64,000 nucleotides of DNA, from positions 1 through 64,000 of the forward strand of contig JAEYRB010000006.1 in NCBI GenBank assembly GCA_023409735.1, given 5' to 3'. Positions 19,630 to 28,657 of the stretch are shown here, piece after piece (the first letter of the stretch is position 1; every line of letters starts with the position of its first letter). Below the pieces are notes generated by a model. That model worked only from the letters and a program-made list of their open reading frames with translations. It ran no database searches and was not told where the DNA came from. This DNA is from Bacillota bacterium (GTDB taxonomy: Bacteria > Bacillota > Clostridia > Acetivibrionales > DTU013). Made by a program: the position numbers and the translations under genes.

Positions 19630-21105
19630 ATGTCAGATAATCAGAATTACTATGAAAACACTAATAACACAGATATAAGCAATAATACGGAAAACGCCAA
19701 TTGCATCAATAATAACGATAATAGCAATATTGTAAACAACAGAAGTGCTATCAATAACAGTAATAATATTAATAGCAACAATAGCAACGACCAATGTTAT
19801 TATAGTAATTACGATGAAAATCAGAGCTTAAGTTATGTAGACAGAAAAGTTAATAATGGCAATGGTAATCAAAGCTTTAATTTTGTAAGCAGCAGTGCTA
19901 ACTTTAGGAATGAGGCTAAACAACACAAGAGAAAAAGCAGAGAAAAGAAACCCAGACAGAATATTTTCCAGCTTGTACTTATTGCAGTTGTAAGCTCAAT
20001 GATTGGGGGCGGTTCAGTATTTGCAGCGATGATGATGATACCTTCTGCAACAGACAGTATAGCATCAATAGCTCAAGACAGTGGCCTTAAGACTACAGAG
20101 GTCAAAAAGGTTACGATAAATGAGTCCACCAGCTCTCCTGCGGAAGCAATAGCAGAAAAGGTCAGTCCATCGGTTGTAGGAATCGTAGCAACAGTTGGTC
20201 AGCAGCAGAACAGCTTTTTCTTTTCATCCGAAGCATCGGCAAGCGAAGGCTCAGGCATAATACTTAGTAAGGATGGATATATACTAACTAACAACCATGT
20301 GGTTGAAGGAGCATTAGTATCCGGTACGAATAATTTAAGTAACGGCTCAAAAATCGAGGTAGTTCTTCCTGACGATAGTAATACCACGTATCCGGCAACA
20401 TTGATAGGCAGAGACTCTGAGAGCGATCTGGCAGTCTTGAAAATCAACGCTAATAATCTCCAGGCAGCTGAGATAGGCGACTCGAGTAATCTGAAAATAG
20501 GAGAGCTTGCTGTAGCAATTGGAAATCCTGGCGGACTGCAGTATCAAAACTCAGTTACAACAGGTATTATAAGTGGACTTAACAGAACTCTGACCATATC
20601 TGATGGTACCCAGATGACGCTGATTCAGACTGATGCAGCTATTAATCCAGGTAACAGTGGAGGACCGCTATGTAATTCAACAGGCGAGGTTATCGGCATT
20701 AATACTGTTAAGATTGCAGCATCAGGATATGAAGGAATCGGATTTGCAATTCCAATTAATGATGCAAAGGCAATTGCGGACGATCTGATAGAGTTTAAGT
20801 ATGTAAAAGGCAGACCTCTTCTGGGTGTTTCAATAGATAATAGATATACAGATGAGATGGCGCAGCGTTACAATATGCCCAAAGGACTTCTTGTAGGCAG
20901 CGTCACTGAGGGAGGCCCGGCAGAAAACGCAGGAATAAAGATCGGTGATATAATAACAAAATTTGATGGAAAAGAAGTAACAACATTTGATGAGCTCAAT
21001 AAGCTGAAGGATGCACATAAGCCTGGTGATACTGTGGAAATAGAAGTATACAGAGAAAAAGGGAGCGTTACACTTAAGGTTACACTTGGTGAACAGACAA
21101 TATAG
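19630..21105 (+). CDS. HtrA/DegP-type membrane-anchored serine protease with PDZ domain
   Basis: A 491-residue trypsin-like quality-control protease. An asparagine-rich cytoplasmic N-terminus (about 1-95) is followed by a basic stretch and one membrane helix (about 112-137). The catalytic domain has H223 (NNHVVEG), D266 (SDLAVLKI) and S343 (GNSGGPL). A PDZ domain occupies about residues 395-485. An ATG at 19630 after AAAGGAG is preferred; a TTG at 19612 after GGAGG would add 6 residues. It stands alone and is followed by tandem repeats and a terminator. It is inserted between the ECF genes. Confidence 0.95.
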   Translation: MSDNQNYYENTNNTDISNNTENANCINNNDNSNIVNNRSAINNSNNINSNNSNDQCYYSNYDENQSLSYVDRKVNNGNGNQSFNFVSSSANFRNEAKQHKRKSREKKPRQNIFQLVLIAVVSSMIGGGSVFAAMMMIPSATDSIASIAQDSGLKTTEVKKVTINESTSSPAEAIAEKVSPSVVGIVATVGQQQNSFFFSSEASASEGSGIILSKDGYILTNNHVVEGALVSGTNNLSNGSKIEVVLPDDSNTTYPATLIGRDSESDLAVLKINANNLQAAEIGDSSNLKIGELAVAIGNPGGLQYQNSVTTGIISGLNRTLTISDGTQMTLIQTDAAINPGNSGGPLCNSTGEVIGINTVKIAASGYEGIGFAIPINDAKAIADDLIEFKYVKGRPLLGVSIDNRYTDEMAQRYNMPKGLLVGSVTEGGPAENAGIKIGDIITKFDGKEVTTFDELNKLKDAHKPGDTVEIEVYREKGSVTLKVTLGEQTI

Positions 21106-21290
21106 GAATTTGTTTAAGTAATAATTGAAGGAAGAATTGTTTTTGAAAGCATAGTAGACATAAAGTACAAGCTTCTGAAGTAAAGCAACAGGTGGAAGAA
21201 TGCAGAAGCACAAATAGATTTATTTAGAGTGCATAGAGAAGATGCATATAGTAAAAAGTCTCTTAAGTAAAGCAACACAAGGTTAAGAGA

Positions 21291-21410
21291 GAAGTAATAC
21301 AAGAGGTAATACAAGAAGTAATACAAGAAGTAATACAAGAGATAATACAAGAGATAATACAAGAAGTAACACAAGAAGTAATACAAGAGATAACACAAGA
21401 AGTAACATAA
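21291..21410 (+). repeat. Ten tandem copies of a 12-bp repeat downstream of htrA
   Basis: The unit GAAGTAATACAA repeats ten times with a few substitutions (GAGGTAATACAA, GAGATAATACAA, GAAGTAACACAA). In one forward frame it reads EVIQ or EIIQ repeats, open from 21267 to the TAA at 21408-21410 but with no start codon. It ends directly at a terminator hairpin, so it lies in the 3' region of the htrA transcript. Confidence 0.9.
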
Positions 21411-21452
21411 GAAGCTCCTACAATAAATATTTAACAGTAGGGGCTTCTTTCT
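21411..21452 (+). terminator. Terminator after htrA and the 12-bp repeats
   Basis: GAAGCTCCTAC (21411-21421) pairs with GTAGGGGCTTC (21437-21447), 11 bp with one G-U, followed by TTT. Confidence 0.85.
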
Positions 21453-21473
21453 GTAAAGGTACGATTGATAATG

Positions 21474-21523
21474 TAAATCAATAGTTATAAATCAATAGTT
21501 ATAAATCAATAGTAATAAATCAA
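21474..21523 (+). repeat. 3.6 tandem copies of a 14-bp repeat
   Basis: TAAATCAATAGTTA is repeated at 21474, 21488 and 21502 (last copy with one change) plus a partial copy. It lies in the gap before the alcohol dehydrogenase and is non-coding. Confidence 0.85.
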
Positions 21524-21671
21524 GAAGGCTCTTGGCAGGCACATAATTTACTTTCAAGCATCAAGCGGGTATATCTCGGGGCTTGTTGCAATGCTGCAGA
21601 GGTGTTAAAATGTTTCTGAAGTGAATTAAATTATGTAAACCAGTAAATTATAATGAAAGGAAAGTGGTTAT

Positions 21672-22751
21672 ATGAGCTTGCCAAAGACAATGAAGGCTTT
21701 AGTTGCGTATGGTGCTAGCAAATATTGTTATGAACCGGAATATCCTGTTCCTGAGTGTGGTAAGGATGATATTCTAATTAAAACTGAGGGATGTGGAATT
21801 TGTGCGGGTGATCTGAAGTGTCAGCATGGCTCTGCGATGTTCTGGGGAGATGAAGTTCAGCCTGTATGGGTAAAGCCACCTTTTATTCCCGGACATGAAT
21901 TTGTCGGCAAAATAGTTTATATTGGGGAAAATATTAAAGGGTATTGTGTTGATGACCGAATTGTTGTTGACCAAATTGCACCATGTGGTGAATGTCGCTT
22001 TTGTAAGGATGGACATTATTGGATGTGCCAGCCTCACAAAATGTATGGGTTCTTCGAGGAATTCTGCGGTGGTATGGCTGAATATGTTCGTATCCCGGTT
22101 AAGAATTCCGTTATACACAAGGTATCAAAAGATATGGCTCTTGAAGATGCGTTGTTAATTGAACCATACGCTTGTGCCAAGCATTGTGTGGATAGAGCAC
22201 AAATTTCCTGTGAAGATATAGTTGTACTTTCAGGTGCGGGAACACTGGGACTTGGAATGGTAACATATGCAAGGCTGCGAAACCCAAAGCTTCTTATTGT
22301 CCTGGATATGTTGGATGGACGATTGGAAAAGGCAAAGGAGTTCGGGGCTGATCTGGTTTGGAACCCGTCAAAGATGAATGTAGCGGAAGAAATATTAAAG
22401 CTGACGGACGGTTATGGATGTGATATCTATATTGAGGCGACAGGGCATCCATCTTCAGTAACACAAGGCATGCAGATGATACGAAAGCTTGGAAGATTTG
22501 TGGAATTTTCTGTATTCGGAGCTCCTACGACACTGGATTGGTCAATTATCGGAGACAGAAAAGAGCTTGATGTACTTGGTTCTCACTTAAGTCCATATTG
22601 CTTCCCGTTTGTTATTGAAAATATAGGTAATGGCAAATTAAAAACAAATGGTGTTGTAAGTAAATTATTTGAACTGAAAGATTGGGAAAAAGCATTTGAT
22701 TATGCATCCGGTAAATATGGAGACTTTAAAGTTGGGTTCAAGTTTAAATAA
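21672..22751 (+). CDS. Zinc-dependent medium-chain alcohol/polyol dehydrogenase
   Basis: A 359-residue MDR-family dehydrogenase oxidising an alcohol or polyol with NAD(P). Catalytic zinc ligands fall in GCGICAGD (C44 region) and IPGHEFVG (H75, E76). The structural zinc site is C105, C108, C111 and C119. The Rossmann motif is SGAGTLGLG near 186-194. It resembles the erythritol/threitol/sorbitol dehydrogenase branch more than ethanol dehydrogenases, but the substrate cannot be set from sequence alone. It is monocistronic, with AAAGGAAAG before the ATG. Confidence 0.88.
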   Translation: MSLPKTMKALVAYGASKYCYEPEYPVPECGKDDILIKTEGCGICAGDLKCQHGSAMFWGDEVQPVWVKPPFIPGHEFVGKIVYIGENIKGYCVDDRIVVDQIAPCGECRFCKDGHYWMCQPHKMYGFFEEFCGGMAEYVRIPVKNSVIHKVSKDMALEDALLIEPYACAKHCVDRAQISCEDIVVLSGAGTLGLGMVTYARLRNPKLLIVLDMLDGRLEKAKEFGADLVWNPSKMNVAEEILKLTDGYGCDIYIEATGHPSSVTQGMQMIRKLGRFVEFSVFGAPTTLDWSIIGDRKELDVLGSHLSPYCFPFVIENIGNGKLKTNGVVSKLFELKDWEKAFDYASGKYGDFKVGFKFK

Positions 22752-23111
22752 GAAGCATTAATAATGTAGTGTCCTGTTAACCATATAGATGATTATACTG
22801 ATATGAATATTAAGTTTGAAGATTACAAGGTCTTAAGTATTTAAATATCTGCCCATATTATTCGGATAGAGGTGATGCAGTTAATGGGATCATTGCCGGG
22901 TAATATGGGTATTGTTAATTAAATTTAGTTTGATTTACTTATTCGAGCATGACAGACAGCGTTTAGAATTTAACAAAAAAGGTTTTAACTATTTTATTCG
23001 TCACTATAATATGATAATATTCGTATAGTTATTATTTAACGGGTATGGATATTCTAACATAACAGAATAATATGAGACAAAGGGCAACATGTTCAAAAGC
23101 AGGGAGATTAA
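22752..23111. other. 360-bp AT-rich gap; promoter-like -10 only
   Basis: No gene or RNA is recognised. A TATAAT at 23005-23010 with a poor -35 region could serve ecfA2 about 100 bp downstream. Confidence 0.4.
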
Positions 23112-23966
23112 ATGTCGATTGTAATTGAGAAGCTCTCATATATATATATGCAGGGTACGCCTTTTGAAAAGGCAGCGCTTGATAATATAAATCTGAATAT
23201 ATCGGATGGAGAATTTCTGGGAGTAATAGGACACACCGGCTCAGGAAAGTCTACATTGATTCAGCATCTTAACGGTCTGCTAAGGCCAACATCAGGCAGA
23301 GTGCTGATAGACGGACTAGATACTGCCTCGAAAAATCTTAAGGAATTGAGAAGACATGTGGGCATAGTATTTCAGTATCCCGAACATCAGCTTTTTGAGG
23401 AGACTGTTTACAAGGATATAGCATTTGGGCTTAAAAAAAATAACATTGCAGATGAGCAAGTAAAAGAAATGATATCAGAGGTGATACAATCAGTAGGCCT
23501 CTCTCCGGAGATCCTTGAAAAATCACCTTTTGAGCTATCAGGAGGGCAGAAACGAAGAGTTGCAATTGCCGGAGTACTTGTTATGAACCCCAGGATTCTT
23601 GTGCTTGACGAGCCTACAGCAGGACTTGATCCTAAAGGACGTGACGAGTTGTTCTCAGTTATCACACAAATACATAAAAAGCAGGGGATGACAGTAGTAC
23701 TTGTATCTCATAGCATGGAGGATGTTGCAAGGCTAGTGGAGAGAGTTATAGTAATGAATAAAGGAAGGGTTGAGATAGATGGCTCGGTTTCAGATGTATT
23801 TGCTGATTTTGCCCGCCTTGAACAAATCGGTCTCTCTGCTCCGCAAATTGCGTATCTTATGAAAGCTTTGAAGAATGAGTTTCCTGAACTGGATGACCAC
23901 AAATATACAGTCACCGATGCCCGTGATGAGATCATCAGACACCTGAAAGCAGAGGTGTCCCAATAA
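23112..23966 (+). CDS. ecfA2: Energy-coupling factor transporter ATPase EcfA2
   Basis: The second ATPase of the ECF module (284 residues). Walker A is GHTGSGKST (40-48), the Q-loop VFQYPEHQ, the signature LSGGQKRR and Walker B LVLDEPTAGLDP. The stop overlaps the ecfT start, so the two are coupled. It pairs with the separated ecfA1 at 17948. Confidence 0.95.
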   Translation: MSIVIEKLSYIYMQGTPFEKAALDNINLNISDGEFLGVIGHTGSGKSTLIQHLNGLLRPTSGRVLIDGLDTASKNLKELRRHVGIVFQYPEHQLFEETVYKDIAFGLKKNNIADEQVKEMISEVIQSVGLSPEILEKSPFELSGGQKRRVAIAGVLVMNPRILVLDEPTAGLDPKGRDELFSVITQIHKKQGMTVVLVSHSMEDVARLVERVIVMNKGRVEIDGSVSDVFADFARLEQIGLSAPQIAYLMKALKNEFPELDDHKYTVTDARDEIIRHLKAEVSQ

Positions 23967-24769
23967 TGAATATAAACAGCATTACCATAGGCCAGTATAT
24001 TCCGGGCAATTCGATCATACATAGGGCTGACCCCAGAACGAAGATAATAGTGTCATTAGCGCTTATGATCATAATTTTTATGTTAAATTCGTTCTGGACT
24101 ATTACTGTAATGACTGCCTTTATTTTTATGGCAGTGGCTATATCCGGGGTGCCTATAAAATTTACACTAAGAGGATTGAAGCCACTACTTGTAGTTATCA
24201 TATTTACTGCAGTAATAAATATTTTTACAGCAAAGGGTACACCAATTTCTGATGTCGTACCACTTAAATATATAACATATGAAGGGCTTATACTAGCTGC
24301 AAAGCTTGCTGTAAGACTAGCCCTGATAATAATAAGCGGTTCGCTGCTGACGTTTACAACTACGCCGATTCTTCTTACTGACGGTATTGAGAAGCTACTC
24401 AGTCCGTTGAAAAAAATAGGTGTTCCGGCACATGAGCTGGCAATGATGATGTCCATAGCGCTCAGGTTTATACCTACACTGCTTGAGGAAACTGATAAAA
24501 TAATGAAGGCGCAAGCATCAAGAGGTGCTGATTTCGATACGGGAAATGTAATTCAGAAGGCTAAAAGCTTTGTACCTGTACTGGTACCGCTGTTTGTAAG
24601 CGCATTTCGCAGAGCTGATGAACTAGCTACTGCTATGGAGGCAAGATGCTACCGGGGCGGCGAGGGCCGTACAAGAATGAGAGAAATAAGGTTTACTAAT
24701 ATTGATATAAGGATATCACTGGTAGCGGCTGTATTCTTTGCAGCTCTGCTGCTGGTACAATATGTATGA
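23966..24769 (+). CDS. ecfT: Energy-coupling factor transporter transmembrane protein EcfT
   Basis: The membrane scaffold of the ECF importer (267 residues). It has 5-6 hydrophobic segments and the two cytoplasmic coupling motifs, ASRGAD near residue 190 and MEARCYRGG near 227, that contact the two ATPases. It is followed by a hexokinase gene rather than truA directly. Confidence 0.95.
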   Translation: MNINSITIGQYIPGNSIIHRADPRTKIIVSLALMIIIFMLNSFWTITVMTAFIFMAVAISGVPIKFTLRGLKPLLVVIIFTAVINIFTAKGTPISDVVPLKYITYEGLILAAKLAVRLALIIISGSLLTFTTTPILLTDGIEKLLSPLKKIGVPAHELAMMMSIALRFIPTLLEETDKIMKAQASRGADFDTGNVIQKAKSFVPVLVPLFVSAFRRADELATAMEARCYRGGEGRTRMREIRFTNIDIRISLVAAVFFAALLLVQYV

Positions 24770-24868
24770 AATATCGGGGTGGGTCATACCTGCCGATTTG
24801 CAGCAGCCTACCTTTTATTGAAGCGTAGTAGCTTTGAAATTATGTGTTAAGAATTTTTGGAGGTTATC

Positions 24869-26185
24869 ATGATAAGTGTTAAAGAAAAGACCGTGGATTT
24901 TCTCAAGAAGTATGGTATGTATGCTCCTGATATCGATCTTGAAAAGAATTGCTTAGATTTTCTTGAGGAGATGGAAAAGGGGCTTGAGGGTAATGAAAGC
25001 TCACTAATGATGATACCTACCTATATAGGTATGGGAAATGAGTTGCCGCTGAATAAGCCGGTTATTGCTATAGATGCAGGAGGAACCAACCTCAGGGTGG
25101 CACTTATTCATTTTGATCAAAGTAAGAAGCTAATAGTGGAGGATTTCAAGCTGTATCCTATGCCCGGCACAAAGGGTGAAATATCTAAAGAAGAATTCTT
25201 TGATACGATTGCAGGCTATATAGAACCATTGCTCAGCAGAAGTGATAAAATTAGCTTTTGCTTCTCCTATCCTGCCGATATCCTGCCTAATAAGGATGGA
25301 AGAGTGATCAGGCTCTGCAAGGAGGTAACGGTAAGAGGTATTGAAGGGGAACTTCTGGGTGAAAATCTAATGGCAGCACTTAAAAAACGTGGCTATACTG
25401 ATGATAAGAGCATTATCGTGCTAAATGATGCTGTTTCAACCCTTCTTGCAGGAAGGGCAGCTTATCCGGAAAGAGTATTCGATAGTTACATTGGCTTTAT
25501 ACTGGGAACAGGAACCAATATCTGCTATACAGAAAAATTATCTGAGGTAAAGAAGATAAACAGTCCTTGTTCTCCAGATGAATTGATGATCATAAACACA
25601 GAATCAGGTATATATGATAAGCTGCAAAGAAGCGTCATAGACCTGGAATTGGATAGTGCTACTGTAAATCCGGGGGATCATGTCTTTGAGAAGACAATAT
25701 CAGGAGCATATCAGGGTCCAATGCTGCTTGCTTTGATTAATAAAGCAGCTGATGAAGGAGAATTCTCAAAGGAAGCGGCCGTGGCACTTAAATGCATAAA
25801 AGATCTCGAATCGAAGGAAATAGACGACTTCCTTTACTATCCCTATGGCAACAATGTTCTTGCTGAGTGTTGTTCAAAATCCGGTGATGAAAGCGACAGG
25901 CTGGCTCTATATTATTTAATCGATGCTATTTTTGAAAGAATAGCAAGGTTTGTTGTATTTAGCTTGACTGCAACAATGCAGAAGACAGGCAAGGGAACTA
26001 ACCCTTGTTCACCTATATGTATTACGGCTGATGGATCGACCTTCTATAAATCAAAGCTTTTCAGGGCAAAGCTTGACTATTATATAAAATCATATACAAA
26101 TGATATTAAGGGCATATACTGTGAATTTGTAAAGGTAGACAACGGATCACTTGTAGGAACTGCAATTGCAGGACTTTTAAATTAA
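24869..26185 (+). CDS. Hexokinase of the eukaryotic-type (non-ROK) family
   Basis: A 438-residue sugar kinase. It has the phosphate-1 motif AIDAGGTNLRVAL (about 67-79), a hexokinase-style sugar loop with CFSYPADI, an LNDAVSTLLAGRA segment and GFILGTGTN. This arrangement and length match the two-domain Hexokinase_1/2 family typical of eukaryotes and some clostridia, not the shorter ROK glucokinases. The ATG at 24869 follows GGAGG; an upstream TTG at 24857 overlaps that site. It lies 2 bp before truA, so is probably cotranscribed with it. Confidence 0.85.
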   Translation: MISVKEKTVDFLKKYGMYAPDIDLEKNCLDFLEEMEKGLEGNESSLMMIPTYIGMGNELPLNKPVIAIDAGGTNLRVALIHFDQSKKLIVEDFKLYPMPGTKGEISKEEFFDTIAGYIEPLLSRSDKISFCFSYPADILPNKDGRVIRLCKEVTVRGIEGELLGENLMAALKKRGYTDDKSIIVLNDAVSTLLAGRAAYPERVFDSYIGFILGTGTNICYTEKLSEVKKINSPCSPDELMIINTESGIYDKLQRSVIDLELDSATVNPGDHVFEKTISGAYQGPMLLALINKAADEGEFSKEAAVALKCIKDLESKEIDDFLYYPYGNNVLAECCSKSGDESDRLALYYLIDAIFERIARFVVFSLTATMQKTGKGTNPCSPICITADGSTFYKSKLFRAKLDYYIKSYTNDIKGIYCEFVKVDNGSLVGTAIAGLLN

Positions 26186-26187
26186 TA

Positions 26188-26943
26188 ATGAGGAATATTA
26201 AGCTTACAATAGAATATGACGGCACAGCATATCATGGCTGGCAAAGCCAGGTCAATGCAGTGGCGGTTCAGGATGTTGTCACCGCTGCTCTCCAAAAATT
26301 GACAGGCGAGGATATAATCATAACAGGCTCCAGCAGAACCGATACAGGTGTTCATGCTCTCGGGCAGGTGTGTAATTTTTTTACCGGTTCATCAATACCG
26401 GCTGATAAATTTGCATTTGCTCTTAATGCCATTCTTCCCGAGGATATTGTGATCAGAAAATCTGAAGAGGTTACTGAGGATTTTCACGCTCGCTTTAGCA
26501 CAATTGGGAAGAAATATCGCTACCTCTTCTATAATTCCGTATTCCCTTCGGCACTTATGAGAAGCAGAGCGTATCATGTATTTTATCCCCTTGATGTTAA
26601 TGCTATGAAGGAAGCGGCTGAATGCTTTAAGGGAACACATGATTTCGCAGCCTTCAGCGCGGCCGGCAGCAGTGTAAAAACTACTGTAAGGACAATAACC
26701 GATTGCAGTATTAAAAGAGATAATGATATTGTTGAATTTACTGTGACAGGCAATGGCTTTTTATATAATATGGTTCGTATTATAGCAGGCACGCTTGTGG
26801 ATGTGGGTATCGGCAGATTGGAGCCGAAGGCCATACCTGAGATAGTTGCCGCTTTGGACAGAAAAAAGGCCGGAAGGACTGCCCCGCCGCACGGACTTTA
26901 TCTTGTGGAGATTTATTACGAAGATATATATTCTGTAAAATAA
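26188..26943 (+). CDS. truA: tRNA pseudouridine(38-40) synthase
   Basis: TruA (251 residues) makes pseudouridine at positions 38-40 of the tRNA anticodon arm. The catalytic aspartate is D52 in SSRTDTGVHALGQ. Other conserved parts are YDGTAYHGWQSQ, FHARFSTIGKKYRY and GNGFLYNMVRIIAGTL. It begins 2 bp after the hexokinase. Confidence 0.97.
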   Translation: MRNIKLTIEYDGTAYHGWQSQVNAVAVQDVVTAALQKLTGEDIIITGSSRTDTGVHALGQVCNFFTGSSIPADKFAFALNAILPEDIVIRKSEEVTEDFHARFSTIGKKYRYLFYNSVFPSALMRSRAYHVFYPLDVNAMKEAAECFKGTHDFAAFSAAGSSVKTTVRTITDCSIKRDNDIVEFTVTGNGFLYNMVRIIAGTLVDVGIGRLEPKAIPEIVAALDRKKAGRTAPPHGLYLVEIYYEDIYSVK

Positions 26944-27000
26944 AAGCTTTTAAGAGCTTCGAGCCCCCATTTGTCTTTTGTGGACCTTTGGTCAACGCCA
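26942..27000 (+). repeat. Dispersed intergenic repeat, copy A
   Basis: Begins at the truA stop: an AAAAGC start, CTTCGAGCCCCC, TTTGTCTTTTGTGG and GGTCAACGCC. It resembles the copies at 44240-44366 and 62018-62082 in order of blocks: AT-rich start, CG-rich palindromic block, pyrimidine/T-run, then a GGGCAACGC-like end. It is the most diverged copy. Confidence 0.5.
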
Positions 27001-27163
27001 AAAAATATAGGCTCGAACAGTGCTGTGAAGCGTTGAGTATGTAACCTTTGAGCAGGTAATACATAAAAAGTGAAATGACGGGCGATTATAGAAGAGAATG
27101 GAGCATATTTGAGCAAGAATAAAGAGATAACAGGAGATAAATTAAATTTATCGATTTATATAC

Positions 27164-27286
27164 TTGACACGGGATATGACCTGTATTATTATAATTAGGT
27201 GCCTAAATGATTGGCAATTGTCATGCTGTTATTTTAAAGGCATGGTGATGACATATATGTAAGTAGTTGAGGAGGACAGGTAACAC
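27164..27286 (+). promoter_or_regulatory. Promoter and leader of rplM-rpsI
   Basis: A consensus TTGACA (27164-27169) and TATTAT (27187-27192) have 17-bp spacing. The following ~90-nt leader contains pairable GGTGCC/GGCA and CATG segments. In Bacillota rplM often has an autoregulatory L13 leader, but I cannot confirm that class here. Confidence 0.7.
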
Positions 27287-27721
27287 ATGAAAACTTTCAT
27301 GGCAAAAGCCGAAGAAGTTAACAGAAAATGGTACGTAGTCGATGCCGACGGTAAGCCGTTGGGAAGGCTTGCAAGCGAGGTCGCCAAGATTTTAAGAGGC
27401 AAAAATAAGCCAACTTATACACCTCATGTAGATACAGGTGACCATGTAATAGTTATAAACGCTGAGAAGGTAGTACTGACCGGAAATAAGCTTGATCAGA
27501 AGATTTATAGACATTATTCCGGCTGGATCGGCGGAATGAAGGAAATTAAGTACAGGCAGATGATGGAAAAGCAGCCTGAAAAGGTAGTTGAGTTAGCCAT
27601 CAAGGGAATGCTCCCGCATAACAGTCTGGGGCGTCAAATGTTCAGAAAGCTCAATGTATACAAGGGAGCTGAACACGAACACCAGGCACAGAAACCTGAA
27701 ATTTTGGAAATCAATGTTTAA
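27287..27721 (+). CDS. rplM: 50S ribosomal protein L13
   Basis: L13 (144 residues) is an early 23S assembly protein. Recognised by [39 protein letters not shown] and [26 protein letters not shown] precedes the ATG. It is cotranscribed with rpsI. Confidence 0.98.
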   Translation: MKTFMAKAEEVNRKWYVVDADGKPLGRLASEVAKILRGKNKPTYTPHVDTGDHVIVINAEKVVLTGNKLDQKIYRHYSGWIGGMKEIKYRQMMEKQPEKVVELAIKGMLPHNSLGRQMFRKLNVYKGAEHEHQAQKPEILEINV

Positions 27722-27743
27722 TGTGAAGGGAGGAGCATAAAAG

Positions 27744-28139
27744 ATGGCTACAAAGATTCAATATTATGGAACTGGAAGAAGGAAAAAGTCTGTTGCAAGA
27801 GTCAGGCTTGTTCCAGGAGATGGAAAGGTAGTAATAAACGATAGAAGCCTTGATGATTATTTCGGACTTGAAACTCTTAAGACTATAGTAAAGCAGCCTT
27901 TAGTGCTGACTGATACTTCAGCTAAGTTTGATGTATTGTGCAAGGTTGCCGGTGGTGGATTAACAGGTCAGGCCGGTGCAATAAGGCATGGTATTTCAAG
28001 AGCATTGCTTAAGGCAGATGAGGAGTTCAGACTTACACTTAAGAAGGCCGGATTCCTTACAAGAGACCCGAGAATGAAGGAAAGAAAGAAATACGGTCTC
28101 AAGAAAGCAAGAAGAGCACCACAGTTCTCAAAGAGATAA
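27744..28139 (+). CDS. rpsI: 30S ribosomal protein S9 (3' end is an integration site)
   Basis: S9 (131 residues) reaches the P site with its C-terminal tail. The start [19 protein letters not shown] and the tail [12 protein letters not shown] are normal. The last codons (AAG AGA TAA) form the core shared with the displaced copy at 32934-32942. The 3' end of this gene was probably supplied or preserved by the integrated element that follows. Confidence 0.98.
   Translation: MATKIQYYGTGRRKKSVARVRLVPGDGKVVINDRSLDDYFGLETLKTIVKQPLVLTDTSAKFDVLCKVAGGGLTGQAGAIRHGISRALLKADEEFRLTLKKAGFLTRDPRMKERKKYGLKKARRAPQFSKR
28127..28139 (+). mobile_element. attL of the integrated element, in the rpsI 3' end
   Basis: AAGAGATAA at 28131-28139 recurs at 32934-32942, just past the integrase. 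The longer 13-mer CTCAAAGAGATAA (28127-28139) recurs at 37239-37251. Integration into rpsI 3' ends is known for Bacillota ICEs and IMEs. The 9-mer alone is not rare in this AT-rich sequence; the coding context is what makes it convincing. Confidence 0.7.
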
Positions 28140-28173
28140 TCAAGAAGAAAATTGATTTTTTTGAAGAATACCG

Positions 28174-28203
28174 AAAAAGCCCCGATTTTTGGGGCTTTTT
28201 CTT
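28174..28203 (+). terminator. Strong terminator after rpsI
   Basis: AAAAAGCCCC (28174-28183) and GGGGCTTTTT (28191-28200) form a perfect 10-bp stem with a T-tract. It is symmetric enough to work in both directions. It lies inside the element boundary; the pre-integration rpsI terminator is probably the one at 32963. Confidence 0.93.
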
Positions 28204-28272
28204 ATGTCTTAAAAGTTTGAAAAATTGCGAGTTTAGTAACTAAAACAAAGTCATAGCCACACCATAGCCGTA

Positions 28273-28443
28273 TTATAGCCACAACTGAGAATGTTCCATA
28301 ATAAGATATTCATCTTTATATTGTTCTTCTACTTCGTCAATATCATTTGCTTCAACAATAAAAGTTGTTTCTTCGTCATCAAAATCTGCATACCATAACC
28401 CATTTTCATCATATTTAACCTTTGATACAATAAACGTCATCAT
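28273..28443 (-). CDS. Small acidic hypothetical protein of the element (56 aa)
   Basis: An ORF of 56 residues (MMTFIVSKVKYDENGLWY and so on), very acidic, with AAAGGGG upstream of tandem ATGs at 28443 and 28440. It is codirectional with and downstream of rep. I do not recognise a family. The stop codon overlaps one of the TAGCCACA repeats. Function unknown. Confidence 0.6.
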   Translation of the reverse strand: MMTFIVSKVKYDENGLWYADFDDEETTFIVEANDIDEVEEQYKDEYLIMEHSQLWL

Positions 28444-28444
28444 A

Positions 28445-28657
28445 TTACCCCTTTCTATCTAATTCATTCATAAGTAAATCATTGTGTCTATGCAACATAT
28501 CAACCTTGTTTTGTAATGTGCGTTCTTTAGCTGTTAGTGGGTCTCTGTTTTCTTCGGCAGGGGCTTCAGCCTTGCCAGTTAGTTCAGCCCCAGTAACTAA
28601 TAAAGTGTTGATGTAATTAAGTTTTTGTTCGTCTGTAAGTTCTATCTTTGGGTACAT
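28445..28657 (-). CDS. Hypothetical protein overlapping the rep 3' end (about 70 aa)
   Basis: A charged helical protein beginning MYPKIELTDEQKLNYI at 28657 if that ATG is used; other in-frame ATGs extend to 28744. There is no clear ribosome binding site because it overlaps rep (by 41 bp with this start). The C-terminal half (TAKERTLQNKVDMLHRHNDL) looks like a short coiled coil. It lies between rep and the 56-residue gene, one base apart from the latter. The start is uncertain. Confidence 0.55.
   Translation of the reverse strand: MYPKIELTDEQKLNYINTLLVTGAELTGKAEAPAEENRDPLTAKERTLQNKVDMLHRHNDLLMNELDRKG

Noticed and set aside
21114..21398. Minus-strand ORF of repeated LLYYF residues
   Set aside because: It is only the antisense reading of the 12-bp tandem repeats; no start signals.
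21300..21410. CRISPR-like array
   Set aside because: Units are 12 bp with no spacers, so it is a simple tandem repeat; no cas genes are present.
27121..27130. AAGAGATAA near 27122 as another attachment site
   Set aside because: The 9-mer also occurs in the 12-bp repeats near 21335 and is not rare in this AT-rich DNA; here there is no rpsI-like coding context.
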